From the NCBI RefSeq assembly GCF_004295645.1, contig NZ_CP034752.1, positions 806,001 through 870,000 of the forward strand: a DNA stretch of 64,000 bases. Reading direction: 5' to 3'. Source of the stretch: Limnobaculum zhutongyuii. Its GTDB lineage: Bacteria > Pseudomonadota > Gammaproteobacteria > Enterobacterales > Enterobacteriaceae. The position numbers were made by a program, and so were the translations under genes. This document shows positions 7,899 through 16,929 of this stretch, piece after piece. Numbering within the stretch: position 1 is the first letter of the stretch; every line of letters begins with the position of its first letter. The notes beneath the pieces were generated by a model, which was given only the letters and a program-made list of their open reading frames with translations, did not search any database and was not told the origin of the DNA.

Positions 7899-8798
7899 GT
7901 GGCGCAGGATAACACAATTCTGATTGAACAATTTCTGGATGCGCTCTGGCTGGAACGCAATCTGGCAGAGAACACGCTGGCATCTTACCGTCTGGATTTA
8001 CGGGCGTTAAGCGAGTGGTTACACGCCCACGACCTGACGCTGGAGAACGCGCAGGCACTGGATTTGCAATCGTTTCTGGCTGACAGGGTTGATGGCGGAT
8101 ATAAGGCAACCAGTTCTGCGCGGATGTTAAGCGCCATGCGGCGACTGTTTCAGTATCTGTATCGTGAAAAGATCCGCAGCGACGACCCTTCAGCGTTGCT
8201 GTCTTCGCCAAAACTACCACAGAGATTGCCTAAAGATTTAACCGAATCTCAGGTAGAATCTCTGCTGCAAACCCCTCGCACTGAAGAGCCCATCGAGCTG
8301 CGCGATAAAGCCATGCTGGAAGTGCTGTACGCGACCGGGCTGCGGGTGTCTGAACTGGTAGGACTCACTATCAGCGATGTCAGTCTGCGTCAGGGCGTCG
8401 TTCGGGCCATTGGTAAAGGTGATAAAGAACGGCTGGTTCCTCTGGGGGAAGAGGCGGTTTACTGGCTTGAACAATATCTTCAGTACAGTCGACCATGGTT
8501 GATCAATGGCGGCACACTGGATATTCTGTTCCCCAGCAAACGCGGGCAGAAAATGACCCGCCAGACATTCTGGTACCGGATTAAACATTATGCGGTGCTG
8601 GCAGGTATCGACAGTGAGGCACTTTCACCTCACGTATTGCGTCATGCATTTGCGACACATTTATTGAACCATGGTGCAGATTTGCGTGTCGTACAGATGC
8701 TATTAGGTCACAGTGATTTGTCGACCACCCAGATTTATACTCATGTAGCAACCGAACGGTTGAAACAGTTACACCAACAGCACCATCCCCGGGCCTAA
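7899..8798 (+). CDS. xerD: Tyrosine recombinase XerD
   Basis: A 299-residue site-specific recombinase that works with XerC at dif to resolve chromosome dimers. The start is GTG at 7899, fixed by AAGGAGG just upstream. An N-terminal core-binding domain is followed by a catalytic domain with Arg (ATGLRVSELVGL), the HxxR of HVLRHAFATHLLNHG, and the His plus nucleophilic Tyr in LLGHSDLSTTQIYTHV. It heads the conserved xerD-dsbC-recJ run. Confidence 0.97.
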   Translation: MAQDNTILIEQFLDALWLERNLAENTLASYRLDLRALSEWLHAHDLTLENAQALDLQSFLADRVDGGYKATSSARMLSAMRRLFQYLYREKIRSDDPSALLSSPKLPQRLPKDLTESQVESLLQTPRTEEPIELRDKAMLEVLYATGLRVSELVGLTISDVSLRQGVVRAIGKGDKERLVPLGEEAVYWLEQYLQYSRPWLINGGTLDILFPSKRGQKMTRQTFWYRIKHYAVLAGIDSEALSPHVLRHAFATHLLNHGADLRVVQMLLGHSDLSTTQIYTHVATERLKQLHQQHHPRA

Positions 8799-8833
8799 CC
8801 GGATGGGCTCCGGACTGATAATCCAAAGGAAAA

Positions 8834-9574
8834 ATGATGAAGAAAGGTTTATTGCTATTAACGCTGGCGCTGACAGCATTCACTTCCGTAGCTAAAGCGG
8901 ATGATGCGGCGATTAAGCAAGCTCTGCAACAGAAGCTTGGCGCCACTCAGATCGAAATTCTGCCATCGCCGATTGCCGGGTTGCAGACCGTACTGACTGA
9001 GGGAGGGGTACTTTACGTCTCCAGCGATGGTAAACATATTCTGCAAGGACCTTTATATGACATCAGCGGGCCTGTGCCGGTTAATGCCACTTCCGATCAG
9101 TTAGGGCCTATTCTGTCCAAGCGTATGGAAGCCCTGAAAGATGAGATGATCATTTATAAAGCACCACAGGAAAAATATGTGGTTACGGTCTTTACCGATA
9201 TCACCTGTGGTTACTGCACCAAGTTGCACAAAGAAATCGCCGGTTATAATGAACTAGGTATCACTGTTCGCTATCTGGCTTATCCGCGTCAGGGTGTTGA
9301 ATCAGACGCAGAGAAAAAAATGGCTTCTATCTGGTGTGCGTCTGATCGTATGACGGCCTTTGATGATGCGATGGCCGGTAAAGCGGTAAAACCAGCCAAG
9401 TGTGATATTGATATTAAACGTCATTATGAACTGGGTTCACTGTTTGGTATTCAGGGAACGCCAGCGATCGTTGTTGATGGTACCACTGTACTTTCTGGCT
9501 ATAGCGCGCCAAGCGATCTGAAAGCCACGCTGGATGCCTATACTGCGCATAAAAGTGGTATAAAAGTTAACTAA
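8834..9574 (+). CDS. dsbC: Thiol:disulfide interchange protein DsbC
   Basis: A 246-residue periplasmic disulfide isomerase. The first ~21 residues are a signal peptide ending VAKA. Next come an N-terminal dimerisation domain and a thioredoxin fold with the CGYC active site (DITCGYCTKLHKE), then the cis-Pro loop (IQGTPAIVV). It isomerises wrong disulfides and is kept reduced by DsbD. The gene is 35 bases after xerD and 95 bases before recJ in the same direction, as in E. coli. Confidence 0.96.
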   Translation: MMKKGLLLLTLALTAFTSVAKADDAAIKQALQQKLGATQIEILPSPIAGLQTVLTEGGVLYVSSDGKHILQGPLYDISGPVPVNATSDQLGPILSKRMEALKDEMIIYKAPQEKYVVTVFTDITCGYCTKLHKEIAGYNELGITVRYLAYPRQGVESDAEKKMASIWCASDRMTAFDDAMAGKAVKPAKCDIDIKRHYELGSLFGIQGTPAIVVDGTTVLSGYSAPSDLKATLDAYTAHKSGIKVN

Positions 9575-9669
9575 TTCTTTCGTTAGTCACCCGCAGCAGG
9601 TGGTTTTACTGCTGCGGGTATTACGCTTTGCACTTCGCTGTAAACACCAGGTTTAAATACACTTCCACT

Positions 9670-11400
9670 ATGAATAAAACACAATTACGTCGTCGTCCTC
9701 AGGTTGACAGCAGCACTCTGCCATCGACAATTCCAGCGCTATTGCGTCATTTATATGCCTCTCGTGGGGTAACGGATGCCAGCCAGCTGGATAAAGGTGC
9801 CAGAAGTTTACTGAGCTATCAGCAGCTGGACGGAATACAGCAAGGGGTAGATTTGCTGTTGGCGGCGCTGAAGGATAAACGTCAGATTGTCATCGTGGGT
9901 GATTTTGATGCGGATGGAGCAACCAGCACGGCGTTAAGCATTCTGGCGCTGCGCAGTATGGGTTTTCCCCGAGTCAATTATCTGGTGCCTAACCGGTTTG
10001 AAGATGGCTACGGCCTGAGCCCGGAAGTGGTTGAACAGGCCGTGGAGCTGGGGGCGGAACTGATCGTCACCGTGGATAACGGTATCTCTTCCCATGCCGG
10101 AGTTGACAGTGCCCATGCCAAAGGCATTCAGGTGTTGGTCACCGATCACCATCTGCCGGGAGAAACGCTACCCGCCGCAGAAGCCATTATTAATCCAAAT
10201 TTGGATAACTGTGAGTTTCCTTCCAAATCACTGGCGGGTGTGGGTGTCGCTTTTTATTTGATGCTGGCTCTACGGGCGCGTCTGCGTGAAGAAAAATGGT
10301 TTGAACAACAGGGCATCGCCGAGCCTAATCTGGCAGAACTGCTGGATTTAGTCGCGCTGGGCACCGTGGCGGATGTGGTTCCGCTGGATGCCAATAACCG
10401 AATTCTGGTGCATCAGGGGCTTAACCGTATTCGCGCCGGGCAGTGTCGACCGGGAATTAAGGCATTGCTGGAAGTTTCCAAGCGAGATGCGCGCCAACTG
10501 ACCGCTAACGATATGGGCTTCTCATTGGGGCCACGGCTGAATGCGGCAGGGCGTCTGGATAATATGTCCATTGGCGTTGAGTTACTGCTGAGCAACGATA
10601 TGGCCGAAGCGCGCGGGATGGCGAGCGATCTGGATACGTTAAACCAAACGCGTCGCGAGATTGAACAGGGAATGCAGGTTGAGGCGTTAACCCTGTGCCA
10701 GCAGCTTGAACAAAATGAAGCAGAACTTCCTTATGGTGTGGCAATGTACCATCCTGAATGGCATCAGGGGGTGGTAGGTATTCTGGCATCAAGAATAAAA
10801 GAGCGGTTCTATCGCCCGGTGATTGCGTTTGCTCCGGCGGGTGATGGCATTCTCAAAGGCTCCGGGCGTTCAATTGCCGGGCTACATCTGCGGGATGCTC
10901 TTGAACGATTAGACACCCTCTATCCCGGCTTAATGCTGCGATTTGGTGGTCATGCCATGGCAGCGGGATTATCACTTGAAGAGTCCCGCTTCAGCGAGTT
11001 TCAGCAGCGTTTTGCCGATTTGATTGGCGAATGGTTGGATCCATCGGCTCTGGAAGGGGTTATCTGGACCGATGGCGAACTGGAGAATGCGTTATTGACG
11101 CTGGATACGGCGGAACTATTACGCGACGGCGGCCCCTGGGGGCAATCATTTCCGGAACCGGTATTTGATGGTCAGTTTAAAATATTACAGCAGCGTCTGG
11201 TTGGTGAACGCCATTTAAAAGTTACTGTTGAACCGGTAGGCGGCGGTGTACTATTAGATGGCATTGCATTCAATATTGATACGACTCAGTGGCCGGATGC
11301 CAGTATTAAACAAGCGACCATTGCCTATAAACTGGATATTAATGAATATCGTGGTAATCGTAATGTTCAATTAATGATTCAGCACTTATGGGCTAATTAA
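9670..11400 (+). CDS. recJ: Single-stranded-DNA exonuclease RecJ
   Basis: A 576-residue 5'-3' ssDNA exonuclease used in RecF-pathway recombination and mismatch and base-excision repair. DHH-superfamily motifs are intact: VVGDFDADGATSTAL, VTVDNGISS, VTDHHLPG and the DHHA1 motif FGGHAMAAGLS. I chose the ATG at 9670 because it gives the E. coli length (577). The frame also opens at 9628. In E. coli prfB follows directly. Here two hairpins end the gene and about 20 kb of extra genes come next. Confidence 0.96.
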   Translation: MNKTQLRRRPQVDSSTLPSTIPALLRHLYASRGVTDASQLDKGARSLLSYQQLDGIQQGVDLLLAALKDKRQIVIVGDFDADGATSTALSILALRSMGFPRVNYLVPNRFEDGYGLSPEVVEQAVELGAELIVTVDNGISSHAGVDSAHAKGIQVLVTDHHLPGETLPAAEAIINPNLDNCEFPSKSLAGVGVAFYLMLALRARLREEKWFEQQGIAEPNLAELLDLVALGTVADVVPLDANNRILVHQGLNRIRAGQCRPGIKALLEVSKRDARQLTANDMGFSLGPRLNAAGRLDNMSIGVELLLSNDMAEARGMASDLDTLNQTRREIEQGMQVEALTLCQQLEQNEAELPYGVAMYHPEWHQGVVGILASRIKERFYRPVIAFAPAGDGILKGSGRSIAGLHLRDALERLDTLYPGLMLRFGGHAMAAGLSLEESRFSEFQQRFADLIGEWLDPSALEGVIWTDGELENALLTLDTAELLRDGGPWGQSFPEPVFDGQFKILQQRLVGERHLKVTVEPVGGGVLLDGIAFNIDTTQWPDASIKQATIAYKLDINEYRGNRNVQLMIQHLWAN

Positions 11401-11430
11401 GTAAAATAAATAGCCTATTTATTTTACTTA
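11398..11430 (+). terminator. Long hairpin overlapping the recJ stop
   Basis: A 15-bp A/T-rich perfect stem with a 3-base loop (GCC) starts inside the recJ stop codon. The right arm TATTTATTTTACTT supplies the U-rich run. It probably ends recJ transcription or protects its 3' end. Confidence 0.65.
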
Positions 11431-11510
11431 GAGGATGGCAATAACCACACTTGTGATAATTGATATACATCAGACACAGGTTTTATTGGGAAGCGCATTT
11501 CTCAGAATAA

Positions 11511-11538
11511 AAAAGATAACATCTTGTTATCTTTTTTT
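11511..11538 (+). terminator. Second terminator downstream of recJ
   Basis: AAAAGATAACA / TGTTATCTTTT, an 11-bp perfect stem with a TCT loop, continues into seven T. It has the classic bidirectional form. Confidence 0.75.
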
Positions 11539-11874
11539 ATGAAACTAATATACGCTGATGATGATAAAGCTTAATTTTAATTTCAATTAAAATCATTATG
11601 TTAGATTTGACTTATTTGGTTTTGATACTGTTTTTAATTATTTGGTGCGATTTCTGTAAATATTCTATTGTAGGACAAATACCATAGCTGAACCTAAATA
11701 GATTGACGTTTCCCGTTTCTTTCTCTTAAACTCCCTTCCGTTAATTATGTCCTTCAATAATTAAACCGGCAATAAGATGATTAATTTCATTATTAAATTA
11801 ACTAACTTCTATATTTATAGTGAACTGTAATGGTTTGTTATAGATACGATTTATCCAAGGATAGATGAATAACA
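11539..11874. other. AT-rich intergenic region
   Basis: No ORF, repeat or RNA that I can recognise. It presumably carries the promoter of the OmpA-like gene at 11875. AAGGAT lies 17 bases before that start. Confidence 0.5.
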
Positions 11875-13098
11875 ATGGACAATATAATTAAGCTACTGAC
11901 TGCTAATGTAACACCGCAGCTGATTGAAAAACTATCTCACTCTTTGGGAGAGAAAGAGAGCGGACTGGGACTGGCATTACCCAGCGTTTTTCCTGTTGTA
12001 TTAGAGCAGGTGAGAAATTACCTGAAACATTCCGATAGCTCTCACGAGTTTATTGCTGAATTAGAGGAAATTCCTGAGTTTAATATTAATAGTCTTATTG
12101 ATGGTAATCATCACCAGAGCGATAAATTATCCTCCCTGATGACGATGATCACCGGAAAAATGCCAGAAATCACCGACAAAGTGGCTTCAGTATTTAATCT
12201 GAACGGGAGTTCAGCCAAAATGCTGTTAACCGTTGCTGGCGGAATGGTTATCAATGCGCTGAGAGATTATGTTAATAATCGTGCAACTCAATCTATTTCT
12301 CTGAAGGGATGGTTATCTTCACAGGCACACCTGATTTCTGCCGAACTGCCGGTTCAGTTCCAGTCATTCTCTGTTAATGAAGCGACTAAGCCAAATACCG
12401 TTAAGGTTGTGGCTCCAGCCAAACCATTACTGAATCCGGATGCACCAATCAGACCAACACCTAAATTAGCTGAAAAGAAAAAAGGTGGCGGCAAGTGGTG
12501 GTTACTTCTGCTGTTACTGTTAATTCTGGCTGCAATTTATTTCCTGCGTGGCTGTGGTACCACTAAAGAAAGCACTCCGGTAGAAATTGCACCGCCAGCG
12601 GCTACTGCTCAGGTAAGCACCGGAAGCCTGTGGGGTAACCTGGGTGACTTCTTCCGTAAACTGTTACCAGATGGTAAAGAGCTGAACATTCCACAGTATG
12701 GCGTTGAAAATAAACTGATTGAGTTTATTGAAAGCAACCTGCCAGTCGACAGCACCACCTGGTTCTCTTTCGACCGTTTACTGTTTAAAACCAACAGCGC
12801 TCAACTGGAGCCACAGTCTGATGAACAGCTGAATAACATCGTAGCTATTCTGAAAGCGTATCCAAATGTGAAATTAAAGCTGGGTGGATATACCGATAAC
12901 ACCGGTACTGAAGAGATTAACCTGAAGTTATCTCAGGATCGTGCAGATTCTGTACGTGCTCAGATGATTCAACTGGGCGCTGATGCCAGCCGTCTGGAAG
13001 CGAAAGGTTATGGTTCAGAACATCCGGTAGCACCAAACGATACTGACGAAAATCGTGCTAAAAACCGTCGTATCGATATTTTAGTTATCGAGAAGTAA
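11875..13098 (+). CDS. DUF937-type domain / transmembrane / OmpA-like protein
   Basis: A 407-residue protein in three parts. Residues 1-~170 form a helical, YidB/DUF937-like domain (LGLALPSVFPVVLEQVRNYL). One membrane helix lies at about 204-222 (WWLLLLLLLILAAIYFL) after a Lys/Gly-rich anchor. The C-terminal OmpA-type peptidoglycan-binding domain has FDRLLFKTNSAQL, LGGYTDNTGTEEINLKLSQDRADSV and NRRIDI. It would span the inner membrane and bind peptidoglycan in the periplasm. It stands alone between recJ and the HPA cluster and is not part of the usual enterobacterial recJ neighbourhood. Its precise role is unknown. Confidence 0.8.
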   Translation: MDNIIKLLTANVTPQLIEKLSHSLGEKESGLGLALPSVFPVVLEQVRNYLKHSDSSHEFIAELEEIPEFNINSLIDGNHHQSDKLSSLMTMITGKMPEITDKVASVFNLNGSSAKMLLTVAGGMVINALRDYVNNRATQSISLKGWLSSQAHLISAELPVQFQSFSVNEATKPNTVKVVAPAKPLLNPDAPIRPTPKLAEKKKGGGKWWLLLLLLLILAAIYFLRGCGTTKESTPVEIAPPAATAQVSTGSLWGNLGDFFRKLLPDGKELNIPQYGVENKLIEFIESNLPVDSTTWFSFDRLLFKTNSAQLEPQSDEQLNNIVAILKAYPNVKLKLGGYTDNTGTEEINLKLSQDRADSVRAQMIQLGADASRLEAKGYGSEHPVAPNDTDENRAKNRRIDILVIEK

Positions 13099-13107
13099 TG
13101 CATTACT

Positions 13108-13138
13108 CTCTCTCAACCTGTGTTACAGGTTGAGAGAG
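13108..13138. terminator. Terminator between convergent OmpA-like gene and HPA cluster
   Basis: A 13-bp perfect stem (CTCTCTCAACCTG / CAGGTTGAGAGAG) with loop TGTTA lies between the two convergent stops. TTTC follows on the plus strand. It probably serves both directions. Confidence 0.75.
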
Positions 13139-13153
13139 TTTCAATATACGCGA

Positions 13154-14095
13154 TTAGCGCAGAGCAATAATTCCTTTTAATACCTTCCGCAGGGTTTTAA
13201 TCTCTTCTTCACTGAACTCCGATAACACCTGCTCCTGCTGTCTGGCTGCTATATCCCATAGCATTTCAGCCTGAGTTGTCCCTGCATCAGTCAGTCTGTA
13301 ACCGCTTTGAGTATGGGAGACTAACCCTTTCCGGCACAGGTTTTCTTCCGCTTCTTCAATTTCACGGTCCGGCATGGCGGCTTCCACCAGAAGGCGAGAA
13401 CGTTCCAGTTCTGCATCATTTTCCAGCACCATCAGCATACGGGCTTCGTTGGCGCGCAAACCGGTAGAGAGCTGTTTCGGCTGGTAATCGGCCTGATAGC
13501 TGCGCAAGGCCTGGGTCAGCAGATAGAAGATATTGTTACGTAATCGGCCCTGAAACGTGCTTGGTGTAGTACCGCACTCTTCTTTCTTTTGTTCGCGTGG
13601 ATAGGGCAGAACCATCGAGTAAGAACCCTGATGATAAACCAGCGGTGCGCGGCCACAGTCATCAAAAGCGACCACTTTTCCAATCATAATCCAGTGATCC
13701 CCCCCGTCCACCAACTGATATTTTTCGCACTGAAAACGGGCGGAACAGTCGATAAACAGAGGAGCGCCGCCGGCACCGGTTTCGATATTTACACCGGCAA
13801 ATTTATCATCCTGTGGGCGGGCGAACTGGTTAGACAGATTAACCTGATCCGCCGCCAGCACATTGATAGCAAAGTGAGTGGCCTGCTCGAATACCGGATA
13901 GCTACCGGAACGCTTATCGATACTCCATAGCACCAGCGGTGGATCGAGAGACACAGAGTTAAAACTATTGGCGGTTACTCCGACTTTGGTGCCGTCAGAT
14001 AAGGCCGCCGTTACAATGGTTACGCCGGTTGCAAAGTTACCCAGAGCGCGCCGGAAAGCGCGCGGGTCCAGAGTATTATCAGCATGGGTTGTCAT
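13154..14095 (-). CDS. p-Hydroxyphenylacetate 3-hydroxylase reductase component, C1 type (flavin reductase + MarR-like domain)
   Basis: A 313-residue protein in two domains. Residues ~10-170 are a flavin reductase (FRRALGNFATGVTIVTA, VTANSFNSVSLDPPLVLWSI, GGDHWIMIGKV). Residues ~185-313 form a MarR-like winged helix (YQPKQLSTGLRANEARMLMVLE...GLVSHTQSGYRLTDAG). This fused architecture and the sequence match the C1 component of the Acinetobacter baumannii hydroxylase, where HPA binding stimulates NADH oxidation and release of reduced FMN to C2. E. coli HpaC (~170 residues) has only the reductase domain. It is the last gene of the operon, 23 bases after C2. Confidence 0.9.
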   Translation of the reverse strand: MTTHADNTLDPRAFRRALGNFATGVTIVTAALSDGTKVGVTANSFNSVSLDPPLVLWSIDKRSGSYPVFEQATHFAINVLAADQVNLSNQFARPQDDKFAGVNIETGAGGAPLFIDCSARFQCEKYQLVDGGDHWIMIGKVVAFDDCGRAPLVYHQGSYSMVLPYPREQKKEECGTTPSTFQGRLRNNIFYLLTQALRSYQADYQPKQLSTGLRANEARMLMVLENDAELERSRLLVEAAMPDREIEEAEENLCRKGLVSHTQSGYRLTDAGTTQAEMLWDIAARQQEQVLSEFSEEEIKTLRKVLKGIIALR

Positions 14096-14118
14096 GAAGC
14101 AGGACTCCTTATCTCATC

Positions 14119-15288
14119 TCAAACCATGGTTGGATCGGGTTCCAGCCCCATCAGCTCACGGCCGAGGATCTGTGAACAGATATCATAGTCGGTGTAGGCG
14201 TGTGCCGCGGTCATGTGTGAATCGCGGAACAGACGCTGTATTTCATTGTGTTCCATCCAGCTGGTTGCTCCGGCGGCACTGAACAGGCGATCTACCGCTT
14301 CCACGCACATTTTTACCGCGTAGGCCTGGTTGGTACGCCAGTTAGTGAGCGTTGCTCTGGTTGGATATTGATGGTTGCGCCCATGCTCGGCATGCTCTTC
14401 CCAGGTTTTTTCCAGAAATGCACGTGCCGCACCAACCTGATGGGTTGATTCTGCCAGGCGCATTAATGCTGGCGTAGCGGTACCAACTTTAGCGCCGGTG
14501 TAAGCACGCACCCGGTTTTGTGTTTTCTCTTTGAATGCGACCAGCATACGCTCGGCAACCCCAAGGCTGATGGAGGCGAAGCCACAGGCAAAATAGGGGC
14601 GATAAGGGGTATAGAAAATATCGCTATCAGGATAGAGATCGAACCCGCTGGAGCGGCCTTCCATCATGTCCTGTGCGGCTTCAATACGGTGGTTAGGAAT
14701 AAAGGCATCTTTAATCACCAGGGTTTTGGAACCGCTGCTGCGCATACCAACCGCATACCAGTCATCACGAATTTCATAATCGCTACGTGGGATCACCCCG
14801 AAGCTATAAATCAGTTCGCCTTTGTCGTTTTCGCGGCGCATGCCGACAATTGCCCAGTCAGCATGGTCACAGCCGCTGCTCCAGCCCATTTCACCGCTGA
14901 GATAGACTCCGCCATCTCCTTCGCGAATGGTACTGAATGGCGCGATACTGCTGCTGGCGGTGGCGTCAGGGTTATCTCCCCAGATCTCATCCTGTAACTG
15001 TTTTGAAAACATCGCCAGCTGATGGCTATGGGTACACAGCAGGCTGAATGCCCAGGCAGTACCACCGCAGGCTCCGGCCAGAGCCGCAACGCAGTCGGTA
15101 AATTCAGGCAGGGAGATTTCCATACCGCCATAGTGTTTTGGCTGAAATACGCGGTGCATGCCGATGCCTTTTAACAGGGCGATATTTTCGTCAGGTACTT
15201 TTCGTTCCAGTTCTGCACGAGCGGCGTTGGCGGCAATAGCCGGAAGGATTGGTTTTAATTTCTCAAGCATTGGGTTGGTGTTTTTCAT
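14119..15288 (-). CDS. p-Hydroxyphenylacetate 3-hydroxylase oxygenase component, C2 type (acyl-CoA dehydrogenase fold)
   Basis: A 389-residue flavin-dependent monooxygenase that uses reduced FMN from the C1 partner and O2 to make 3,4-dihydroxyphenylacetate. The fold is that of acyl-CoA dehydrogenases, unlike the ~520-residue HpaB of E. coli. Residues known to matter in A. baumannii C2 are present: His in LLCTHSHQ, Ser in GWSSGCDHA, and His in SHMTAAHAYTDYD. The ending GRELMGLEPDPTMV is nearly identical to that protein. It lacks ~30 N-terminal residues of the Acinetobacter enzyme. It lies downstream of hpaA, where hpaBC normally sit. Confidence 0.9.
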   Translation of the reverse strand: MKNTNPMLEKLKPILPAIAANAARAELERKVPDENIALLKGIGMHRVFQPKHYGGMEISLPEFTDCVAALAGACGGTAWAFSLLCTHSHQLAMFSKQLQDEIWGDNPDATASSSIAPFSTIREGDGGVYLSGEMGWSSGCDHADWAIVGMRRENDKGELIYSFGVIPRSDYEIRDDWYAVGMRSSGSKTLVIKDAFIPNHRIEAAQDMMEGRSSGFDLYPDSDIFYTPYRPYFACGFASISLGVAERMLVAFKEKTQNRVRAYTGAKVGTATPALMRLAESTHQVGAARAFLEKTWEEHAEHGRNHQYPTRATLTNWRTNQAYAVKMCVEAVDRLFSAAGATSWMEHNEIQRLFRDSHMTAAHAYTDYDICSQILGRELMGLEPDPTMV

Positions 15289-15494
15289 AATCTGATTGCC
15301 TCCATGGTGTTTCAGTACGCTGTAGTGCGCTTTTTATTGTTCTCCCTCCGCCAGTTACGAAGGGGTTTTGATACCGTGGTTAAAAATAATGTTACTTATT
15401 TGTTTAAATTTTGTTTATGTATTGAAACAAGATAACCACCGACAAAGAAGAGACTTTTAAGGCAATGACGGGTACTTTTCATGGGCTGACAGGA

Positions 15495-16427
15495 TTAAGT
15501 TGTTGGTTCAGTCTGTTTATCGGAAATAGAAACCCGGCTCATACGGTAACCCGTTGGGGAACTGCCGGTCATGCGGTTAAAGAAGCGGGCAAAATAGGCG
15601 GGATCTTTGAATCCCAGCTGGTAGGCAATGGTATGAACCGAATCGGTGGAAAACAGCAGAGAACGTTTGGCTTCGCTGATAATGCGTTCAAAAATAAGAC
15701 GTTTTGGCGGCATGTTAGAGAAGCGACGGCAGAGGTCGTTAAGTCGTGATTCAGTAATACCGATTAATCCGGCGTAATGGGGGACGTTATAGTGTTCTCT
15801 ATAATGCTGAGCAATCAAAAAGTTAAAGCGCTGGAACAGTTTAATATTGCCTTTCACACTGCACACCGAGGACTCCAGCTCTTCAATATTACGCAACAGT
15901 TGAATAAACAGCGCCTGAGAAAGCAGAGCCAGCGTTTGTTCTCCCGGCCCGTCCTGCTGTTGAAACTCTGTGGCGATAAGCTGCCAGTAAGTTCTGATGG
16001 TGCTGAGTTCTTTATCCTGTCCGGATAATGACTGGCAAATGGCCGGCAGATTTAGCGCCCCCTGATTGCCGGGATAGAGTTTTTCTAATAGTGGCCAAAC
16101 CAATTCCTGACGTAGCGTCAGAACATGGCCATCGCTGTCTGATTTAGTATTAAACGCATGGGGAATAGAAGGGGGAGTAATAATAAACAGCGGTGCCTGA
16201 ACTGAATAGTGTTGGTCATCAAGCTGTAGCTCAATTTGTCCGCTGTCTAAGAAATGTACCTGAAAATAGCAGTCATGCCAGTGTACCTGCATATCCCGAC
16301 CAAAAAACTCAGCCAGCCGGGCAAAGGACTCATAGTGAACATCTCGTGACTCATAGCGAGCGTCATACACTTTGCTGATATCGATATTAGCGGTAAAAGG
16401 CTGTGGGTGGTGGTTTTTGTCGTTCAT
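15495..16427 (-). CDS. hpaA: AraC-family activator HpaA
   Basis: A 310-residue regulator of 4-hydroxyphenylacetate hydroxylase genes. The N-terminal cupin sensor includes ARLAEFFGRDMQVHWHDCYFQVHFLD, close to E. coli HpaA. The C-terminal AraC DNA-binding domain includes AKRSLLFSTDSVHTIAYQLGFKDPAYFARFF. I chose the ATG at 16427 because GGGAGG lies 6 bases upstream. The frame extends further into repeat sequence, which I leave out. It is expected to activate the hydroxylase genes in response to HPA-type compounds. Confidence 0.92.
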   Translation of the reverse strand: MNDKNHHPQPFTANIDISKVYDARYESRDVHYESFARLAEFFGRDMQVHWHDCYFQVHFLDSGQIELQLDDQHYSVQAPLFIITPPSIPHAFNTKSDSDGHVLTLRQELVWPLLEKLYPGNQGALNLPAICQSLSGQDKELSTIRTYWQLIATEFQQQDGPGEQTLALLSQALFIQLLRNIEELESSVCSVKGNIKLFQRFNFLIAQHYREHYNVPHYAGLIGITESRLNDLCRRFSNMPPKRLIFERIISEAKRSLLFSTDSVHTIAYQLGFKDPAYFARFFNRMTGSSPTGYRMSRVSISDKQTEPTT

Positions 16428-16464
16428 GGACGCCTCCCGGGTATATTGAGTTTGAGCGGTTTTT

Positions 16465-16600
16465 AGTTTTAGTGCTGAGTCAATTTCGTCCACTAATCGT
16501 GTTGTGTCTGAATGAATATTGGTGCGAGTGGCGTTAGGGCGAACGCCCCCCTGCACCTTCGCACCCGAATTCAGATCGCCTGCTGACAAACTTAATCAAT
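16465..16600. repeat. Mosaic intergenic repeat, family B (copy 1)
   Basis: Shares several blocks with 45205-45390: GAGTCA(A/G)TTTCGTCC, then GCGTT(A/G)GGGCGAACGCCCC, then CGCAC..GAATTCAG(A/G)TCGCCTG. The middle block is a hairpin (GGCGTT / AACGCC). The order of blocks differs between the copies, so this is a mosaic rather than a simple insertion. Confidence 0.6.
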
Positions 16601-16608
16601 CAGCCACT

Positions 16609-16765
16609 GTGCATATTCCGGCCGTAAAAACGATGTTGCTTATATCACCTTTGTGCTCGGCCGGAAGACCATCTGTACTCAGTTGTAGTGCGCATCGGGC
16701 CTGGCCGGGTTAGGGGCGCTTCGTTGGCTTACGCCAAGTTGACCCCAACACCCGTCCCTCCCGAT
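16609..16765 (+). repeat. Dispersed ~155-bp repeat, family A (copy 1)
   Basis: Begins ATATTCCGGCCGTAA, then CTCGGCCGGAAGACC, CATCGGGCC, CTTCGTTGGCTTACGCCAAG and ends CCCTCCCGAT. The same ordered blocks occur at 18357-18515 and, inverted, at 26907-27062. A truncated copy is at 39414-39475. TTCCGGCCG and CGGCCGGAA form an inverted repeat near its left end. Confidence 0.8.
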
Positions 16766-16929
16766 GGTTGACTATCTCAAGGGACTAAACTGAACTAGCC
16801 GACTTTGTCAGCAGTCTGAAAACACCTTTGGTGTTTTGCCCTTCGGGCCAGTACAGTTGTTTCAACTTAGCCGCAGAGTCTCTTTTGAATAAACTAAATT
16901 CTGAGTCTTCTGCGGTGTTATAAATAAAT

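Noticed and set aside
16428..16589. N-terminal extension of hpaA
   Set aside because: It lies in family B repeat sequence; GGGAGG sets the start at 16427.
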